Assembly: GCF_042656585.1 (NCBI RefSeq)
Contig: NZ_JBHSPG010000023.1
Strand: one strand, 5' to 3'
Source of the DNA: Thalassorhabdus alkalitolerans
GTDB lineage: Bacteria; Bacillota; Bacilli; Bacillales; Marinococcaceae
Length of the DNA stretch: 64,000 bases
Positions 61,520 to 64,000 of this stretch are shown in pieces. Under the pieces are notes generated by a model. It was given only the letters and a program-made list of their open reading frames with translations, made no database searches and was not told where the DNA came from. Made by a program: the position numbers and the translations under genes. How positions within the stretch are numbered: position 1 is the first letter of the stretch; each line of letters starts with the position of its first letter.

Positions 61520-62185
61520 TTAACTTTCTATGGCTTCTACCACTTTATGGGCGGCACTTTCACTGGACATAGGGTTTTGTCCTGTCACCAGGTTTCCATC
61601 GCGGACAGAGAAATCCTTCCAGCTTTCCCCTGAAACAAATTCTCCTCCTTTTTCACGGAGCTTTGATTCAAGTAAAAATGGCATTTCTTTTTCCAGCTTC
61701 ATGTCTCTTTCTTCCTCATCTGTAAAAGCATTCACTTTTTTCCCTTTAACCAGCGGGGTGCCATCCTTATACGTGACATTCACCAAACCAGCTGGTCCGT
61801 GGCATACAGAGCCAATCACTTTATCTTCTTCAGCAAATTCCTGAAGAACCTGCTGCAGGGTTTCATTATCCGGGAAGTCAAACATTGTTCCATGTCCTCC
61901 AGGAAGGAAAACAGCGTCAAAGCCATTGGCATCGTCACTGCTTAATTTTGCAGTGTTCTTTAATTCCTCTTCAGCCTCATGCCATTTTTCATTTTTCTCT
62001 TCAGGAATACTGTTTGGGTCAAGAGGCACCTCTCCGCCTTTAATGCTGGTTACCTTGACCTCGTAACCTTTTTCCTTAAAGACATTATACGGCACAGCAA
62101 ACTCCTCTAACCAAAGGCCGGTTTTGTGATCGTCTGAGATCGTTGTATGATTTGTTACTACCATTAATACTCGTTTATTAGCCAT
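61520..62185 (-). CDS. DJ-1/PfpI-family protein (Hsp31/glyoxalase III-like)
   Basis: 221 residues. The nucleophile elbow is GSVCHGPAGLVNV (Cys near 130, followed by His); the acidic partner lies in the N-terminal SDDHKTGLWLEEF, and FLPGGHGTMFDF near 95 completes the pocket. This matches the HchA/Hsp31-like type 1 glutamine amidotransferase group, whose members convert methylglyoxal to lactate or act as chaperones and deglycases. The protein is rich in Glu/Asp. GGAGGG lies before the ATG. It is transcribed alone. Confidence 0.88.
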   Translation of the reverse strand: MANKRVLMVVTNHTTISDDHKTGLWLEEFAVPYNVFKEKGYEVKVTSIKGGEVPLDPNSIPEEKNEKWHEAEEELKNTAKLSSDDANGFDAVFLPGGHGTMFDFPDNETLQQVLQEFAEEDKVIGSVCHGPAGLVNVTYKDGTPLVKGKKVNAFTDEEERDMKLEKEMPFLLESKLREKGGEFVSGESWKDFSVRDGNLVTGQNPMSSESAAHKVVEAIES

Positions 62186-62335
62186 GTGAATAGACCCTCC
62201 TACGTGTTTTTTAACGTTGCACCCTAATTTTACGACCTTGGGAAAAGAACCGACAAATAATATGCTTATATTTAACAGTTAGACGGGGTTAGTTTACACC
62301 CAAGGAAGAAGATTATTCTAAGGTGCCTTTATTAT

Positions 62336-62513
62336 GGTGCCTGGCACCACAGTCCTCTGTAACATAACTTCCCCATTACATCACAGGATCTTCTGGATTT
62401 CTGTTACATCCAGCAGCGGTGCCTGGCACCATAATTCTCTGTAACATAACTCCCCCACTACATCACGGGATCATCTCGATTTCTGTTACATCCAGACAGC
62501 GGTGCCTGGCACC
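62336..62513. repeat. Tandem ~82-bp repeat with three copies of a palindrome
   Basis: GGTGCCTGGCACC occurs at 62336-62348, 62418-62430 and 62501-62513, that is at 82 and 83-base spacing. The sequence between the copies is also repeated (CTCTGTAACATAACT, CATCAC.GGATC, ATTTCTGTTACATCCAG), so there are two full units plus a terminal palindrome. Each unit also contains TGTAACA and its inverse TGTTACA. Such TGGTGCC-GGCACCA palindromes are dispersed in many Bacillaceae genomes. Confidence 0.85.
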
Positions 62514-62606
62514 ATGTTGCATCTGTTTTTTCTAGGGAAATAAAACTTTTAAGCTCTATTTACTGGTTAACGTAAGGTTAAATCCTAACAATCTTTCAAA
62601 AAGGCT

Positions 62607-62664
62607 TTGACATCTTTCGTGAAATGAGGTAAATTACCTAAGGGACGAACAATTAAAAGTCCCT
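62607..62664 (+). promoter_or_regulatory. guaC promoter with palindrome over the -10 box and a 5' stem-loop
   Basis: TTGACA (62607-62612) and TAAATT (62630-62635) are 17 bases apart. The palindrome AGGTAAATTACCT (62627-62639) covers the -10 box. Right after it AGGGAC (62641-62646) can pair with GTCCCT (62659-62664), which would form a stem-loop at the very 5' end of the mRNA. Confidence 0.65.
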
Positions 62665-62698
62665 TACTCTACATCATTCGTTTTTAGGAGTGTAAATT

Positions 62699-63682
62699 AT
62701 GGACAATGTATTTGATTATGAAGACATTCAATTAATTCCTGCAAAATGTGTAGTTAACAGCCGTTCTGAATGTGATACAACCGTTACTCTAGGCGGGCAT
62801 AGCTTTAAGCTGCCTGTTGTACCAGCAAACATGCAGACAATCATAGACGAAAAGATTGCCAGGTTCCTAGCTGAAAACGATTACTTTTATGTAATGCATC
62901 GTTTCGAACCAGAAACTCGGATAGATTTTATTAAAGATATGAAAGAAAATGGATTAATTGCCTCAATTAGTGTTGGAGTCCAGGAGGAAGAGTACTCTTT
63001 CATTGAACAGCTAAAAGCGGAAGAACTTTCTCCTGAGTTCATCACCATAGATATTGCTCATGGCCATTCAAACTCTGTCATCAATATGATTCAGCACATT
63101 AAAAAGCACCTCCCTGAGAGCTTTGTCATTGCTGGAAATGTCGGTACACCGGAAGCAGTAAGAGAATTAGAGCACGCCGGTGCAGATGCGACAAAAGTGG
63201 GGATTGGCCCAGGAAAAGTATGTATAACCAAAATTAAAACAGGGTTTGGAACAGGCGGCTGGCAGCTGGCAGCCCTTCGCTGGTGTGCTAAAGCTGCAAG
63301 CAAGCCAATCATTGCCGATGGCGGGATTCGGACTCATGGTGATATTGCTAAATCTGTACGCTTCGGTGCAACAATGGTTATGATCGGTTCTCTATTTGCT
63401 GGCCATGAAGAATCTCCTGGGGAAACAGTTGAAAAAGACGGAAAGCTTTACAAAGAATATTTTGGTTCAGCTTCAGAGTACCAAAAAGGGGAAAAAAGAA
63501 ACGTGGAAGGCAAGAAAATGTACGTTGAGCATAAAGGATCTCTGCATGATACATTAACTGAAATGGAGCAGGATCTTCAATCAGCAATCTCCTATGCCGG
63601 AGGAAATAAGCTGGAATCAATTCGTACTGTGGACTATGTAATTGTAAAGAATTCTATCTTTAATGGTGACAAAGTATTTTAA
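62699..63682 (+). CDS. guaC: GMP reductase
   Basis: Converts GMP to IMP with NADPH, returning guanine nucleotides to the common purine pool. 327 residues as expected for the Bacillus/Staphylococcus form, which lacks the CBS domains of IMP dehydrogenase. Blocks: FDYEDIQLIPAKCVVNSRSE at the N-terminus, the catalytic-loop Cys in VGIGPGKVCITKIKTG (~residue 173), IIADGGIRTHGDIAKSVRFG and MIGSLFAGHEESPGE. TAGGAG precedes the ATG. A strong -35/-10 promoter with operator-like palindrome is visible. Confidence 0.95.
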   Translation: MDNVFDYEDIQLIPAKCVVNSRSECDTTVTLGGHSFKLPVVPANMQTIIDEKIARFLAENDYFYVMHRFEPETRIDFIKDMKENGLIASISVGVQEEEYSFIEQLKAEELSPEFITIDIAHGHSNSVINMIQHIKKHLPESFVIAGNVGTPEAVRELEHAGADATKVGIGPGKVCITKIKTGFGTGGWQLAALRWCAKAASKPIIADGGIRTHGDIAKSVRFGATMVMIGSLFAGHEESPGETVEKDGKLYKEYFGSASEYQKGEKRNVEGKKMYVEHKGSLHDTLTEMEQDLQSAISYAGGNKLESIRTVDYVIVKNSIFNGDKVF

Positions 63683-63753
63683 TAGCTACGTTAATATCTC
63701 CCTTTTTAGGAGATACATTAGCTTACGATATATATCTAATTTTCACTTTTAAC

Positions 63754-63795
63754 GAGCACGGGCTCCATTTTGGAGCCTTGTGCTCTCTTTTTTTA
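63754..63795 (+). terminator. Terminator of guaC
   Basis: GAGCACGGGCTCC pairs with GGAGCCTTGTGCTC and eight T follow. A smaller hairpin TATCTCC/GGAGATA lies before it at 63695-63715. Confidence 0.85.
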
Positions 63796-63976
63796 CCGAA
63801 TTTCCCCCGTTTGGCTTCGTTTCTGTTTAAATAATGAAAGCCTGAGGGTAAGGTAGTAAGAGCCACTCATTTCCAGCCGACATTTACCTTTTCCTGATCT
63901 GGCGTTTCAGGAATGAAATGGTCATATTGGGGTAAAGATAAAGGAATGGAAAATTTCACTAAAGGAGGCTTATGAA

Positions 63977-64000
63977 TTGGATCAGCAAATAGATCAAGTA
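63977..64000 (+). CDS. Possible start of a next gene (cut by window end)
   Basis: AAGGAGG (63962-63967) is followed at 9 bases by TTG, opening the frame MDQQIDQV to the end of the window. The nearer ATG at 63973 stops after six codons, so TTG is the likelier start. Too short to name. Confidence 0.35.

Noticed and set aside
62336..62513. CRISPR array
   Set aside because: The repeated unit is only a 13-bp palindrome, and the intervening ~69 bases are themselves repeated instead of being unique spacers. No cas gene is present.

Overview
The window looks like the chromosome of a low-GC, endospore-forming Bacillaceae bacterium, probably a moderately halophilic one (Halobacillus or a relative; this is inference). 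The support is a Firmicutes-type gene set: grlA/parC, tyrZ with a T-box, SacT/LicT antitermination, XylR/xylO, a sigma-B type promoter, YheC/D-like spore coat remnants, YrzF-like kinases, AGGAGG ribosome sites throughout, and a BCCT solute transporter. I saw no rRNA, tRNA, CRISPR array, intact prophage or intact insertion sequence.

Layout. 1-4.4 kb: the 3' end of parC, a YdjM-family membrane protein, a YflT general stress gene behind a sigma-B-like promoter, and a broken EamA transporter. 4.4-11.4 kb: a gene-poor, decayed accessory stretch with a two-domain orphan protein, an insertion-sequence relic, unknown gene relics, small membrane proteins and two Zur-type operators without an obvious target. 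11.4-17.1 kb: katG, small membrane proteins, a mono-cupin and a DUF4256 protein. 17.3-22.3 kb: a response regulator/kinase pair followed by YxlE, YxlF and YxlG-like genes (an ABC exporter), then an XRE regulator with a membrane partner. 22.6-28.6 kb: broken and hybrid genes (an MNT/HEPN pair with a dead HEPN gene run into a YheC/D fragment; a PAS-STAS RsbR-like protein; an SGNH relic; a CPBP protease; an ABC permease whose ATPase was lost).

28.4-38.0 kb is an alpha-xyloside/xylose locus: binding protein, two permeases, GH31 alpha-xylosidase and xylA on the minus strand, with divergent xylR and an MsmX-type ATPase. xylO and cre-like sites are visible. A deletion has fused the first ~60 codons of xylB to the back half of an unrelated ABC ATPase, so the locus has no working xylulokinase of its own. 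38.2-40.3 kb holds tyrZ with a tyrosine T-box and a MarR regulator. 40.6-48.6 kb is an AT-rich glycan island: UDP-xylose synthase, GalE, two GT2 enzymes sharing an unusual C-terminal domain, a GT-A-like protein with a degenerate metal motif, a GT61 enzyme and two small kinase-fold proteins. It is the best candidate here for a poorly described system.

49-64 kb is more ordinary metabolism: a SpoIIAA-like protein, a cold shock protein, a sucrose PTS/fructokinase/sucrase operon under SacT-RAT antitermination and cre control, pcm, a divergent BCCT carrier, an aldehyde dehydrogenase, a lipoprotein, an esterase, a monooxygenase-fold protein, a DJ-1/PfpI protein, a tandem repeat carrying the palindrome GGTGCCTGGCACC, and guaC. 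All identifications rest on reading motifs by eye; no database search was run.
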